From the NCBI GenBank assembly GCA_026193755.1, contig JAPHUI010000373.1, positions 1 to 12,296 on the forward strand: a stretch of DNA of 12,296 nucleotides, given 5' to 3'. The notes under the pieces are model-generated. The model was given only the letters and a program-made list of their open reading frames with translations, was not told the DNA's origin and ran no database searches. The stretch's first letter is position 1. Each line of letters opens with the position of its first letter. Shown piece after piece: positions 1 to 7,386 of this stretch. Position numbers and translations under genes: made by a program. Origin of the DNA: Ignavibacteriaceae bacterium (GTDB taxonomy: Bacteria; Bacteroidota; Ignavibacteria; Ignavibacteriales; Ignavibacteriaceae).

Positions 1-387
1 AGCTTGATAAAATTTGACTTTCTTTAAGCCAACTTCACGTATTGCATCTAAAAATCTTAAGGTTCCTAAAGCATCTACCTGTGCAGTGTAATCAGGTATT
101 TCAAATGAAACCTTTACATGGCTTTGTGCTGCTAAATTATAAATTTCATCAGGTTCTATTTTTTCGAGAAGACGATTTAAATTACTCGTATCAACAAGAT
201 CACCATAATGAAGAAACATTTTTTTGTTTAGTATTTTGGAATCGTTATATAGATGATCTATCCTTCCAGTGTTAAAAGAACTGCTTCTTCTTATAATTCC
301 GTGGACTTCATATCCTTTTTCTAAAAGTATTTCTGTTAAGTAGCTTCCGTCCTGTCCCGTAATTCCTGTTATTAATGCTTTTTTCAT
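1..387 (-). CDS. gmd: GDP-mannose 4,6-dehydratase, N-terminal part (cut by window edge)
   Basis: Gmd converts GDP-D-mannose to GDP-4-keto-6-deoxy-D-mannose, the first step to GDP-L-fucose and related 6-deoxyhexoses, in the cytoplasm. Reading the minus strand from ATG at 385-387 gives 129 residues, open to the window edge. The extended-SDR NADP-binding motif GITGQDG is at residues 8-14, the family signature [15 protein letters not shown] at 33-47, and [12 protein letters not shown] at 85-96. The family is usually about 340-370 residues, so roughly the first third is visible; the catalytic Thr/Glu/Tyr/Lys residues lie beyond the edge. The start overlaps the fcl stop as ATGA (384-387), with a plausible AGG ribosome site about 8 bases upstream, indicating translational coupling. 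Fcl, encoded immediately upstream, uses the Gmd product, which supports the assignment. The identification is near certain. Confidence 0.96.
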   Translation of the reverse strand, partial: MKKALITGITGQDGSYLTEILLEKGYEVHGIIRRSSSFNTGRIDHLYNDSKILNKKMFLHYGDLVDTSNLNRLLEKIEPDEIYNLAAQSHVKVSFEIPDYTAQVDALGTLRFLDAIREVGLKKVKFYQA

Positions 388-1361
388 TTATCTACCTGCA
401 AATATTTTTTCATAAAGAAATCATAAGTTTTAATAATTCCATCTTTCAGCTCTGTTTTGTATTTCCATCCGAGAGAATTTATTCTTGAAACATCCAGCAG
501 CTTTCTGGGTGTTCCATCCGGTTTCGTAGTATCATTAAATATCTTTCCATCAAAACTTGTTATTTCGGCTATCATTTTAGCAAGTGCATTTATAGAAAGA
601 TCTTTCCCTGTTCCAATATTTAGATGAGAGATTCCTTTTTCGTAAATATCTTTTGCATTGATGTTTTCTAATAAAAATAAAATTGCATCAGCGAGATCTT
701 CTACAAATAAAAACTCACGCTGTGGCTTACCTGTTCCCCAGATTTCAACTTCTTTTTGTCCTTTGAATTTTGCTTCGTGAAATTTTCTGATTAGTGCCGG
801 GAGAACGTGTGAAGTCTGCAAATCAAAATTATCATTAGGCCCGTAAAGATTTGTCGGCATAACAGAATAAAAGTTACAGCCATATTGTCTGTAATAATTT
901 TCACAGAGTTTAATACCTGCAATTTTAGCGATTGCATAAGGTTCATTTGTAAATTCAAGAAAATCAGAAAGGAGATACTCTTCTTTTAATGGTTGAGGAG
1001 CAAGCTTCGGATAAATGCAGGAACTTCCGAGAAAAATAAGTTTTTCAACTCCGGATTTGTACGCATTATGAATTATATTCGATTCAATCATCAGGTTGTC
1101 GTAAATAAACTCAGCACGGTAAGTATTATTCGCAAGAATACCACCAACCCTTGCCGCAGCAACAATAACTACTTCCGGTTTTTCAGATTTGAATAATTCC
1201 TCAACTTCCTTCTGCCTGATTAAATCTAAACCGGGATAATTTTTGAGAATCAGATTTTTATATCCTCTACTTTTTAATTCGTTTGTTATTGCGGAACCTA
1301 CCATTCCGGTATGACCTGCAACATATATTTTTTTGTTTAAATATTTAGGTTGATTAGACAT
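384..1361 (-). CDS. fcl: GDP-L-fucose synthase (4-keto-6-deoxymannose 3,5-epimerase/4-reductase)
   Basis: Fcl (WcaG) epimerises GDP-4-keto-6-deoxymannose at C3 and C5 and reduces it with NADPH to GDP-L-fucose, in the cytoplasm. The 325-residue protein has normal family length. The Rossmann motif GHTGMVG is at 16-22 and ARVGGI at 70-75. The catalytic region is present: the Ser of GSSCIYP (112-118), Cys115, and the YxxxK pair Tyr142/Lys146 in [17 protein letters not shown] (171-180) and [10 protein letters not shown] (184-193, with His185 as the likely epimerisation acid) are also typical. The gene starts 11 bases after the stop of the Wzi-family gene, with AGG six bases ahead of the ATG. Its TGA stop overlaps the gmd start (ATGA). 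Consecutive pathway enzymes encoded by overlapping genes make the function secure. Confidence 0.96.
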   Translation of the reverse strand: MSNQPKYLNKKIYVAGHTGMVGSAITNELKSRGYKNLILKNYPGLDLIRQKEVEELFKSEKPEVVIVAAARVGGILANNTYRAEFIYDNLMIESNIIHNAYKSGVEKLIFLGSSCIYPKLAPQPLKEEYLLSDFLEFTNEPYAIAKIAGIKLCENYYRQYGCNFYSVMPTNLYGPNDNFDLQTSHVLPALIRKFHEAKFKGQKEVEIWGTGKPQREFLFVEDLADAILFLLENINAKDIYEKGISHLNIGTGKDLSINALAKMIAEITSFDGKIFNDTTKPDGTPRKLLDVSRINSLGWKYKTELKDGIIKTYDFFMKKYLQVDK

Positions 1362-1372
1362 TATATACCTGA

Positions 1373-3055
1373 CTACAAACCATAATATACTGCAAAATAA
1401 AATTCCTGCTCGTTGTTATCAATAAAGCTTAAATCTTCCTGCTGTTTTGATGTTTTCATATACTGGTATCTTGCCCGTAGAAACAGATTATGCAGAAATT
1501 CGTATTTAACCTGCGCGCCCAAATAAGTATAGTCGGTTCTTAATCCGGAAAGGAAAGCTGGCTGCGGCTGATCAAATATTTTTGCAGGATCAGCAGGCTC
1601 ACCTTGACGAATGTACCTGGCATAAATTAACGTTTCCAGTCCTCTTAAAAATCTGTATTGTACAGAACCAAAAACCTGGTCCGCATTGTTGTTCATCCAA
1701 TGTCCTAAAACATAAGAGGCACTTTCATAAGTTGTTGTACTAATATAATGCTGATAAACGTACGGGTAAATCTTTGTGTACTCAAGTTTAAGCGTAAGGT
1801 TTTCAAATGGTAAATCAGTCAACGAACTGCCTAAAGTAAACCCAATCTGGTTCCTTTGTGTCGCCGGATCGAATAAGCCATTTAAAGTAAGCTCATCAAT
1901 AAAAAGTGCTCCATAGAGATGAGTGTTCCTTATATGTCCTTTAGAACTTACGGAAAAAAAGAACTGAGCGTTGCTTCCCGCCTGGTTATACTGTCTGCTT
2001 AAATAATGGTCAGCTAAGCGGAAAAATGTTATTGGAATCAGATAGAGAATTTCAAGCTTGTCAGAATAAATAATAGATTCACCTATAGAAACATCAAGAC
2101 CTTTTGTTGGCTCAAGTGTTAATGTATGAGAGGCTAGATACTTTTCTCTGAATAAAAACCTCTGGTTACCAGTAGCAGTAGGATAAAAACTAGTTGTATC
2201 AATTACATCAGATGAAAGCCATGCGTGAAAATAATTAAAACTCAACCAATCAACCGGATGAATATCCAAACGAATAAGAGGAAACGATGGAGCTTTTTGT
2301 GAAATAACAAGAAGTCCGTTATCACCATAACCCCACTCTAAGAATTCTTTACCAACAGCCAGACTGCCCCATTTCCAATCAGTTGCAAGCATCATCTTCG
2401 CTTCGCTGTATTCCATTTTATCGTGAGGATAATTAATCGTATTCATATCTGTTTTAGCATTAACTCCTGTGACTGGAGTAAAGCTTCTGGTTTTATCCAG
2501 CGTTGTCCCAGTCTCAGTATTATCTCTGAAATCAAAACTAAATCCTAAAATATCAGAGATATATCCATAAGAATAAAACCCGTTCCAGTAATGGGATTGC
2601 TTTGCTTTTTTAACCGATCCAACTTCAGCACCGAGAATAAAGTTTGCATTAATTTTGAAGTCATCACCTCCGTAAGAAAACATTCTCCATCTGTCTGCAG
2701 GATCGAAGGTGAAATAATCGAGGTTCTCCTTCTTATCTTTGTTCCCATCTACAAGCCATTTTTCAAAATAAAAATCTTTAAGGAAAAATTTTAATTCTTC
2801 CTTCTCAAGAGAAGTTAGCCGGGAAGAAAGTGAATCGGTTTCTAACAATTTTTCCGTTATGTAAGTTCTGGGTAATGGTCTTATCAAGTCATTAAATTCT
2901 ATTATTCCCTTCTGACTTACTCTCCGCAGAAAATTATAAACATCTTCATATAATGGTTCATAAACTACCTGAGCTTCCAATGAAGGAGCTATAGACATTG
3001 CAATGAAAAGCAATAAAGGACCTTTTTGTAAAAATACTTTTTTAAATAGTCTCAT
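1373..3055 (-). CDS. Capsule assembly Wzi-family outer-membrane protein (probable)
   Basis: This is a predicted outer-membrane beta-barrel of 560 residues. Residues 1-28 form a signal peptide (basic start, hydrophobic core [10 protein letters not shown], likely cleavage after LEA). A predicted helical stretch at about 35-105 starts [15 protein letters not shown] and carries the [13 protein letters not shown] segment typical of Bacteroidetes Wzi-like proteins. From about 130 on there are many alternating, aromatic-rich strands with Asp/Asn-rich turns, for example [20 protein letters not shown] (240-259). E. coli Wzi is an outer-membrane lectin that anchors capsule to the surface; a similar polymer-binding role here is inferred from family resemblance and from position among nucleotide-sugar genes. 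The ATG overlaps the aminotransferase stop as ATGA, and fcl follows 11 bases later. The C-terminus is YYGL rather than the usual terminal aromatic residue. A porin-like export barrel is the alternative. Confidence 0.75.
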   Translation of the reverse strand: MRLFKKVFLQKGPLLLFIAMSIAPSLEAQVVYEPLYEDVYNFLRRVSQKGIIEFNDLIRPLPRTYITEKLLETDSLSSRLTSLEKEELKFFLKDFYFEKWLVDGNKDKKENLDYFTFDPADRWRMFSYGGDDFKINANFILGAEVGSVKKAKQSHYWNGFYSYGYISDILGFSFDFRDNTETGTTLDKTRSFTPVTGVNAKTDMNTINYPHDKMEYSEAKMMLATDWKWGSLAVGKEFLEWGYGDNGLLVISQKAPSFPLIRLDIHPVDWLSFNYFHAWLSSDVIDTTSFYPTATGNQRFLFREKYLASHTLTLEPTKGLDVSIGESIIYSDKLEILYLIPITFFRLADHYLSRQYNQAGSNAQFFFSVSSKGHIRNTHLYGALFIDELTLNGLFDPATQRNQIGFTLGSSLTDLPFENLTLKLEYTKIYPYVYQHYISTTTYESASYVLGHWMNNNADQVFGSVQYRFLRGLETLIYARYIRQGEPADPAKIFDQPQPAFLSGLRTDYTYLGAQVKYEFLHNLFLRARYQYMKTSKQQEDLSFIDNNEQEFYFAVYYGL

Positions 3056-4239
3056 TTTTTCAGAATGAACTCTTTGATTTTGTCAACAACAAATTGCTGT
3101 TGCTCTTTGGTCAACTCAGGAAAAACAGGTATAGCCAACGAAGTTTTACAAGCTTCTTCAGCTTCAGGAAAATCTCCTTCTTTGTACTTCAATTCAGCAA
3201 AACACTCCTGAAGATGGAAAGGCATTGGATAATAAATTTCATTACCGATTTCATTTTCAGTAAGGAATTTTTTCAACTCATCCCTGTTCTGTACTCTGAT
3301 TATATACTGATTATAGATATGATAGTTATGTATATCAGTTTTTGAACTTTGACTAAGAGTTTTATATATAGCTTTTGGAAGAAGCACATGGTTCTTTTCG
3401 TCGAATTTTGTTCTGCCTGTGTCTTCTGCTAATCCAGCTTTAATAAAAAGTTGATTATAGTGTTCCGCATTTGCTCTTCTTTTCTCAGACCATTTATCAA
3501 GGTGCGGAAGTTTTACTCTCAACACTGCAGCCTGCAGGGCATCTATTCTAAAATTTCCACCGATTACTTTGTGATAATATTTTTGCTCACCACCATGGAC
3601 TCTTTTAATTCGAAGCATATAAGCTAATTCATCATTATTTGTAGTAACTAAACCACCATCGCCGTATCCGCCAAGATTCTTGCTCGGGAAAAATGAGAAG
3701 CAACCGATATCGCCAATTGTTCCAACAAAGCTTCCATCCTTATATTGAGTTCCTATTGCCTGTGCAGCATCTTCAATTACCATAAGATTATGATCTTTTG
3801 CAACTCTCATTATTTTTTCCATCGCTGCACTTTGACCGTAAAGGTGAACCGGAACAATTGCTTTTGTTTTAGAAGTTATCTTCCTTTTTATATCATCGAC
3901 ACTTATATTAAAAGTAACAGGATCGATATCGGTAAAAACAGGCACGGCATTCATTCTTGAAACTACCCCAGTAGTAGCAAAGAACGAATAAGTTGGGACA
4001 ATGACTTCATCTCCGGGCTTTAAATCAATTGCCATTAAAGCTAATAAAAGAGCATCTGTTCCTGACGAAACTCCGATTGCATGTTTACACTTCAGATATT
4101 CACAAAATTCCTTTTCCATTTTTTCAACTTCAGGTCCGAGGATGAAATATTGTGATTCTGCAACACGCAGTACAGCTTCGTCGAGCTCTTTCTTTAAAGA
4201 TTGATATTGTAGCTTTAAACCGAGAAGTGGGACTTTCAT
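3052..4239 (-). CDS. DegT/DnrJ/EryC1/StrS-family nucleotide-sugar aminotransferase
   Basis: This is a cytoplasmic PLP-dependent enzyme of the sugar-aminotransferase family, which transfers an amino group from glutamate (usually) to a keto-sugar nucleotide. The 395 residues match the family length. The phosphate-binding region is SSGTDAL (58-64), the cofactor-ring Asp is Asp157 in IEDAAQ, and the Schiff-base lysine is Lys187 in FSFFPSKNLGGYGDGG. The C-terminal part has EIYYPMPFHLQ (334-344) and SLAIPVFPELT (367-377), as in 3-amino-sugar transferases of the WbpE/FdtB/QdtB type. About 35 residues near 272-306 are poorly conserved and may form the substrate loop. Regiochemistry (C3 versus C4) cannot be read from motifs; with RmlA and RmlC upstream, a dTDP-keto-6-deoxysugar is the likeliest substrate. 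The gene lies 70 bases downstream of rmlC and overlaps the Wzi-family start by 4 bases. GGA about 8 bases before the ATG is a modest ribosome site. Confidence 0.9.
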   Translation of the reverse strand: MKVPLLGLKLQYQSLKKELDEAVLRVAESQYFILGPEVEKMEKEFCEYLKCKHAIGVSSGTDALLLALMAIDLKPGDEVIVPTYSFFATTGVVSRMNAVPVFTDIDPVTFNISVDDIKRKITSKTKAIVPVHLYGQSAAMEKIMRVAKDHNLMVIEDAAQAIGTQYKDGSFVGTIGDIGCFSFFPSKNLGGYGDGGLVTTNNDELAYMLRIKRVHGGEQKYYHKVIGGNFRIDALQAAVLRVKLPHLDKWSEKRRANAEHYNQLFIKAGLAEDTGRTKFDEKNHVLLPKAIYKTLSQSSKTDIHNYHIYNQYIIRVQNRDELKKFLTENEIGNEIYYPMPFHLQECFAELKYKEGDFPEAEEACKTSLAIPVFPELTKEQQQFVVDKIKEFILKK

Positions 4240-4309
4240 ATAATTATTCCGTTTTTTTTGATTATAAAATTAGGCAGAAACAGAGGTAATTGCTACTTAA
4301 ATGATTTAA

Positions 4310-4864
4310 CTATGGCTTATAAAAAAAATCTTTTTCTATGTTTTTGAATAGAGTAGCTTTCAAATCCTTTTCAGAAATTACGGGATTTGATGTTTTCCAA
4401 TCTATATTTAAATCAGGATCGTTAAACAATATTGCTCTTTCGTGAGCTTTGCTATAATAGTTAGTGCATTTGTATGAGAAGATTGCTTCATCTGAAAGTA
4501 CTGAAAAACCATGTGCAAAACCCGGGGGTATCCAGAGTTGGAATTTCTTTTGCGAATCTAAAACAAGTGAAAAGTATATTCCAAAGGTTGGAGAATTAAA
4601 TCTGATATCAACAGCTACATCCAATACTTCACCAACGATTACCTGACAAAGTTTGCCCTGAGCTTTATCACCAATTTGATAATGTAATCCTCTTATAGTT
4701 CCTTTTTTTGACTTTGAAAAATTATCCTGGACAAACTCATATTTTATTCCTACTTCATCATATTGCATTTTGCTGAAAGACTCAAAGAAAAAACCGCGGT
4801 CGTCGCTAAATACATCCGGTTCAATAATTAGCAAATTCTCTATCTCAGTTTTAGATATTTTCAA
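4310..4864 (-). CDS. rmlC: dTDP-4-dehydrorhamnose 3,5-epimerase (RmlC family)
   Basis: This is a cupin-fold epimerase acting on dTDP-4-keto-6-deoxyglucose at C3 and C5, the third step of dTDP-L-rhamnose synthesis and a branch step to several dTDP deoxysugars. At 184 residues it has normal length. Family features visible are DDRGFFFESF (21-30), RGLHYQ with the catalytic base His61, QGKLCQV with Lys71, PPGFAHGFSVLSD (113-125), the Tyr131 region (FSYKCTNYY), and Asp167 in SEKD. The start is TTG at 4862-4864, not ATG: the first internal ATG encodes Met33, inside the conserved fold, so using it would delete the N-terminal strand. A purine-rich AGAGAG lies 7 bases upstream of the TTG. The gap from the rmlA stop is 3 bases, so the two are cotranscribed and probably translationally coupled. 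The visible operon has no rmlB or rmlD, so the end product need not be rhamnose. Confidence 0.93.
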   Translation of the reverse strand: MKISKTEIENLLIIEPDVFSDDRGFFFESFSKMQYDEVGIKYEFVQDNFSKSKKGTIRGLHYQIGDKAQGKLCQVIVGEVLDVAVDIRFNSPTFGIYFSLVLDSQKKFQLWIPPGFAHGFSVLSDEAIFSYKCTNYYSKAHERAILFNDPDLNIDWKTSNPVISEKDLKATLFKNIEKDFFYKP

Positions 4865-4867
4865 GTT

Positions 4868-5731
4868 TCAACTCTCTGCCAAAATTCTCTGAAGATACTC
4901 TTTGTAGAGAGATTTGGGAATCGCATTTACTAAGCTCACAAACTGTTCTTTAGTTATAAAGCCTTTATAGTACGCAATTTCTTCAATGCAGGCAACTTTA
5001 AGCCCTTGCCTATCTTCAATTACTCCAAAGAAATTTGCAGCGGCAAGCAATGCTTCCGGAGTTCCGGTATCGAGCCAAGCAATGCCTCTTCCTATTTTTT
5101 CAACTCTCAATTCTCCCAGATCAAGATAAGCCCGGTTCACATCTGTAATTTCTAACTCGCCTCTACCGGAAGGTTTAAGATTTTTTGATATTTCAATTAC
5201 CCGATTATCATAAATATATAATCCGGGAACAGCATAATGCGATTTTGGTTTGGCAGGTTTCTCCTCAATTGAAAGCACCATCCCACTTTTGTCAAATTCT
5301 ACAATTCCATATCTCTCCGGATCATTAACCTGGTAGCCAAAAATTGTTGCACCTTTTTTAGTTTGAAGTGCCTTATAAAAGAATTCCAGATTACCGTAGA
5401 AAATATTATCACCAAGGATTAAACAAGACATATCTGAACCAATAAATTTTTCTCCGAGTATAAAAGCCTGTGCAATACCTTTAGGCTCAGGTTGAATTAC
5501 ATATTCAAACTTCATTCCCAAGTGAGAACCATCTCCAAAAAGTTTTTGATATAACGGTATTGTTTCCTCATTAGAAATGATTAAAACATCCCTTACCCCG
5601 CCAAGCATAAGTATAGAAAGAGGATAATAAATTAACGGCTTATCATAAATGGTCGCAAGCTGTTTGCTGTAAACTTTTGTTATCGGATATAGGCGGGAAC
5701 CTGATCCGCCAGCAAGTATAATTCCTTTCAT
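4868..5731 (-). CDS. rmlA: Glucose-1-phosphate thymidylyltransferase
   Basis: RmlA joins glucose 1-phosphate and dTTP to give dTDP-glucose and pyrophosphate, the entry step to dTDP-deoxysugars, in the cytoplasm. The 287 residues match the usual length of about 290. The nucleotidyltransferase signature LAGGSGSRLYP is at 6-16, followed by SKQLATIYDKPLIYYPLS (22-39). GDN (107-109) supplies the metal-binding Asp108, EEKP (156-159) the sugar-phosphate-binding lysine region, and WLDTGT (219-224) the second acidic residue Asp221. The segment after TK reads VYSKQLATIY, slightly off the common TSKQLLPVY consensus but with the key Lys23 kept. This is the first gene of the minus-strand polysaccharide operon: 101 bases separate it from the mgtE stop, and it is followed at 3 bases by rmlC. 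AAGAGA about 4 bases before the ATG is the likely ribosome site. Confidence 0.97.
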   Translation of the reverse strand: MKGIILAGGSGSRLYPITKVYSKQLATIYDKPLIYYPLSILMLGGVRDVLIISNEETIPLYQKLFGDGSHLGMKFEYVIQPEPKGIAQAFILGEKFIGSDMSCLILGDNIFYGNLEFFYKALQTKKGATIFGYQVNDPERYGIVEFDKSGMVLSIEEKPAKPKSHYAVPGLYIYDNRVIEISKNLKPSGRGELEITDVNRAYLDLGELRVEKIGRGIAWLDTGTPEALLAAANFFGVIEDRQGLKVACIEEIAYYKGFITKEQFVSLVNAIPKSLYKEYLQRILAES

Positions 5732-5754
5732 ATTTCTCTTATTTTTTTAGTTGA

Positions 5755-5789
5755 ATATTAACAGTATTGATCACAAGTAAACAAATATA
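5755..5789 (-). promoter_or_regulatory. Candidate promoter region of the polysaccharide operon
   Basis: In the 101-base gap upstream of rmlA, two overlapping candidates are visible on the minus strand. One is a Bacteroidetes-type -7 element TATATTTG (5782-5789), but nothing resembling TTTG lies 19-21 bases upstream. The other is a sigma70-like pair, TTGTTT (5779-5784) and TAATAT (5755-5760), 18 bases apart. Either would give a leader of roughly 20-50 bases. mgtE lies upstream on the same strand, and I see no convincing terminator between them, so read-through from mgtE is also possible. Confidence 0.35.
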
Positions 5790-5832
5790 GGGAACAATTA
5801 AATTTCTCCGCTAATTTATTTTTTATTCAGAA

Positions 5833-7212
5833 TTATAGGAGCGAACCTGATAAAACAAGAATTGCAACAGTAAAATATATTATTAAACCGATAACATCCA
5901 CCATAGTCGCAACCAGTGGTGCCGAAGATGTTGCCGGATCAAGACCCAGCTTTTTCAAAATCAAAGGCAGCATAGAACCCGAAATCGTTCCCCATAAAAC
6001 AACACCGATTAAAGAAACACTTACTGTAATTCCAATTAGAAACCAGTATTGTCCATAAACATTTGACGCTGCTTCCCAGACAGTGATTCTTAAAAATCCT
6101 ATTATTGCGAGAATTACACCCAAAGCAAAACCGGTTATCAATTCTCTTTTGAACACGAAGAACCAATCTTTTATAGAAATTTCACCTAATGACAACGCAC
6201 GAATTACCAATGTTGCAGCTTGCGATCCTGAATTACCACCGCTGGAAATAATTAAAGGAATAAAAAGAGTTAGTACAATCGCACGACTAATTTCATTCTC
6301 AAATAAAGCCATTGCAGATGCTGTGAACATTTCTCCGACAAACAGGAGTGCAAGCCAACTTCCTCTCTTCCTCAACATTACAGGAATTGAAATGCTGGGA
6401 TACGATTCTTCCAGAGCCTGGACTGCTGCCAATTTTTGTATGTCTTCGGTTGCTTCTTCTTCAGCTATATCGAGAACATCATCTACAGTCACTATTCCAA
6501 TAAGAACACCCGAATTATCTACAACCGGAAGTGCAATACGGTCATATTTTTTGAAGACTTCAACTGCTTTCTCCTGATCGTTGTGTACATTCAACGCAAT
6601 AAAATTTTCATCCATCAAATCAATTATTTTTTTATCGGGAGAGGATAAAATAATTTCTCTGATTCTAATATCATCAATCAGAACACCTTTTCCATTAATT
6701 ACATAAATCACATTAAGCGTTTCGCTATCTGCACCGTTTTTACGAATATAATCGAGTGTTTCAGAAATTGTCCAATCCTGTTTTACAGCAATGTATTCGG
6801 GAGTCATCAATCGCCCGACACTGTTTTCCGGATAGCCTAATAGTGTCTGCGCTACTTTTCTTTCGTCTGCAGATAATAACTGAATCAATCTTTTTGCAGA
6901 GGTACCGGGCAACTCCTCGAAAAGTGCAGTTCTGTCGTCAGGAGACATATCATTAAGTATTGCTGCAACCTCTTCGTGACCCATTGCCTTTAAAAGTTCT
7001 TCTTGTGTTTCAAATTCCAGATGTTCGAAAGTATCAGCAGCGAGATCAACATTTAAAACACGGAATACTATTACTTTATCCTGTGCGGGGAGATCAATTA
7101 TTAGATCGGCAATGTCTGCGGGAGTCCAATCGCTGAGGATTTCCTTTAAAATACTTAGTTGCCTCTCAGCAATTAGTGATTCTATTTCGGGCATAAGCAA
7201 TTTGCTGAGCAT
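5833..7212 (-). CDS. mgtE: Magnesium transporter MgtE
   Basis: MgtE is a homodimeric Mg2+ channel of the inner membrane, gated by cytoplasmic Mg2+. All three domains are present in 459 residues, the usual length: a helical N domain (about 10-133, with DMSPDDRTALFEELP at 88-102); a pair of CBS domains (about 134-255, starting GRLMTPEYIAV and ending TVDDVLDIAEEE); and a five-helix pore domain (about 283-459). The pore domain has the conserved SSGGNSGSQAATLVIRAL (323-340) and, near the end, ATMVDVIGL, whose Asp439 corresponds to the pore Asp432 of the Thermus protein. The acidic DD/EEE residues of the CBS part fit Mg2+ sensing. A strong GGGAGG ribosome site 8 bases upstream fixes the ATG. The gene is divergent from pdxB and lies 101 bases upstream of rmlA on the same strand, with no functional tie evident. 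I did not find an M-box-like leader; the upstream gap is only 174 bases. Confidence 0.97.
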   Translation of the reverse strand: MLSKLLMPEIESLIAERQLSILKEILSDWTPADIADLIIDLPAQDKVIVFRVLNVDLAADTFEHLEFETQEELLKAMGHEEVAAILNDMSPDDRTALFEELPGTSAKRLIQLLSADERKVAQTLLGYPENSVGRLMTPEYIAVKQDWTISETLDYIRKNGADSETLNVIYVINGKGVLIDDIRIREIILSSPDKKIIDLMDENFIALNVHNDQEKAVEVFKKYDRIALPVVDNSGVLIGIVTVDDVLDIAEEEATEDIQKLAAVQALEESYPSISIPVMLRKRGSWLALLFVGEMFTASAMALFENEISRAIVLTLFIPLIISSGGNSGSQAATLVIRALSLGEISIKDWFFVFKRELITGFALGVILAIIGFLRITVWEAASNVYGQYWFLIGITVSVSLIGVVLWGTISGSMLPLILKKLGLDPATSSAPLVATMVDVIGLIIYFTVAILVLSGSLL

Positions 7213-7220
7213 AGGAAATT

Positions 7221-7226
7221 CCTCCC
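7221..7226 (-). promoter_or_regulatory. Strong ribosome binding site of mgtE
   Basis: The minus-strand hexamer GGGAGG lies 8 bases before the mgtE ATG and fixes this start over Met7. It is notable because several neighbours (pdxB, the TonB_C gene, the HEAGH gene) have no recognisable Shine-Dalgarno sequence. Confidence 0.8.
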
Positions 7227-7285
7227 GATTATTGTTAGAAAATATTTTTTACATTATAGTGAAGAAAATTCGATTTAATTCGAAG

Positions 7286-7317
7286 CAAAAATAATCTGTT
7301 AATCCAGCAAAAACAAT
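7286..7317 (-). promoter_or_regulatory. Candidate Bacteroidetes-type promoter of mgtE
   Basis: On the minus strand, ATTG (7314-7317) is followed after 20 bases by TATTTTTG (7286-7293), matching the Bacteroidetes pattern TTTG, about 19-21 bases, TAnnTTTG, with one mismatch in the -33 element. It would start transcription near 7280, leaving a leader of roughly 70 bases. The match is by eye in an AT-rich gap, so chance is a real alternative. Confidence 0.4.
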
Positions 7318-7358
7318 CTTATAAATTGATATAATAAAATTCTTGAATCCATATTAAT

Positions 7359-7366
7359 TAAATTTG
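7359..7366 (+). promoter_or_regulatory. Possible -7 element upstream of pdxB
   Basis: TAAATTTG fits the TAnnTTTG -7 consensus and sits 20 bases before the pdxB ATG. No TTTG occurs at the right distance upstream. A TATAAT hexamer at 7330-7335 is an alternative -10 box, but it lacks a good -35. pdxB has no Shine-Dalgarno sequence: its leader end is pure A/T apart from one G. Confidence 0.3.
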
Positions 7367-7386
7367 GGTTAATATTTAGATTTTAT

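Noticed and set aside
42..275. A plus-strand open frame of 77 codons near the left edge
   Set aside because: It is opposite gmd, whose frame runs unbroken from 387 to the edge with clear family motifs.
6083..6577. A plus-strand open frame of 164 codons within mgtE
   Set aside because: It lies antisense to a complete MgtE with all domains, its translation has no recognisable motif, and it has no ribosome site. It is a shadow of mgtE.
7213..7386. A magnesium riboswitch (M-box) ahead of mgtE
   Set aside because: No GC-containing stems of the required size are visible, and the candidate promoter leaves a leader of only about 70 bases, too short for that element.
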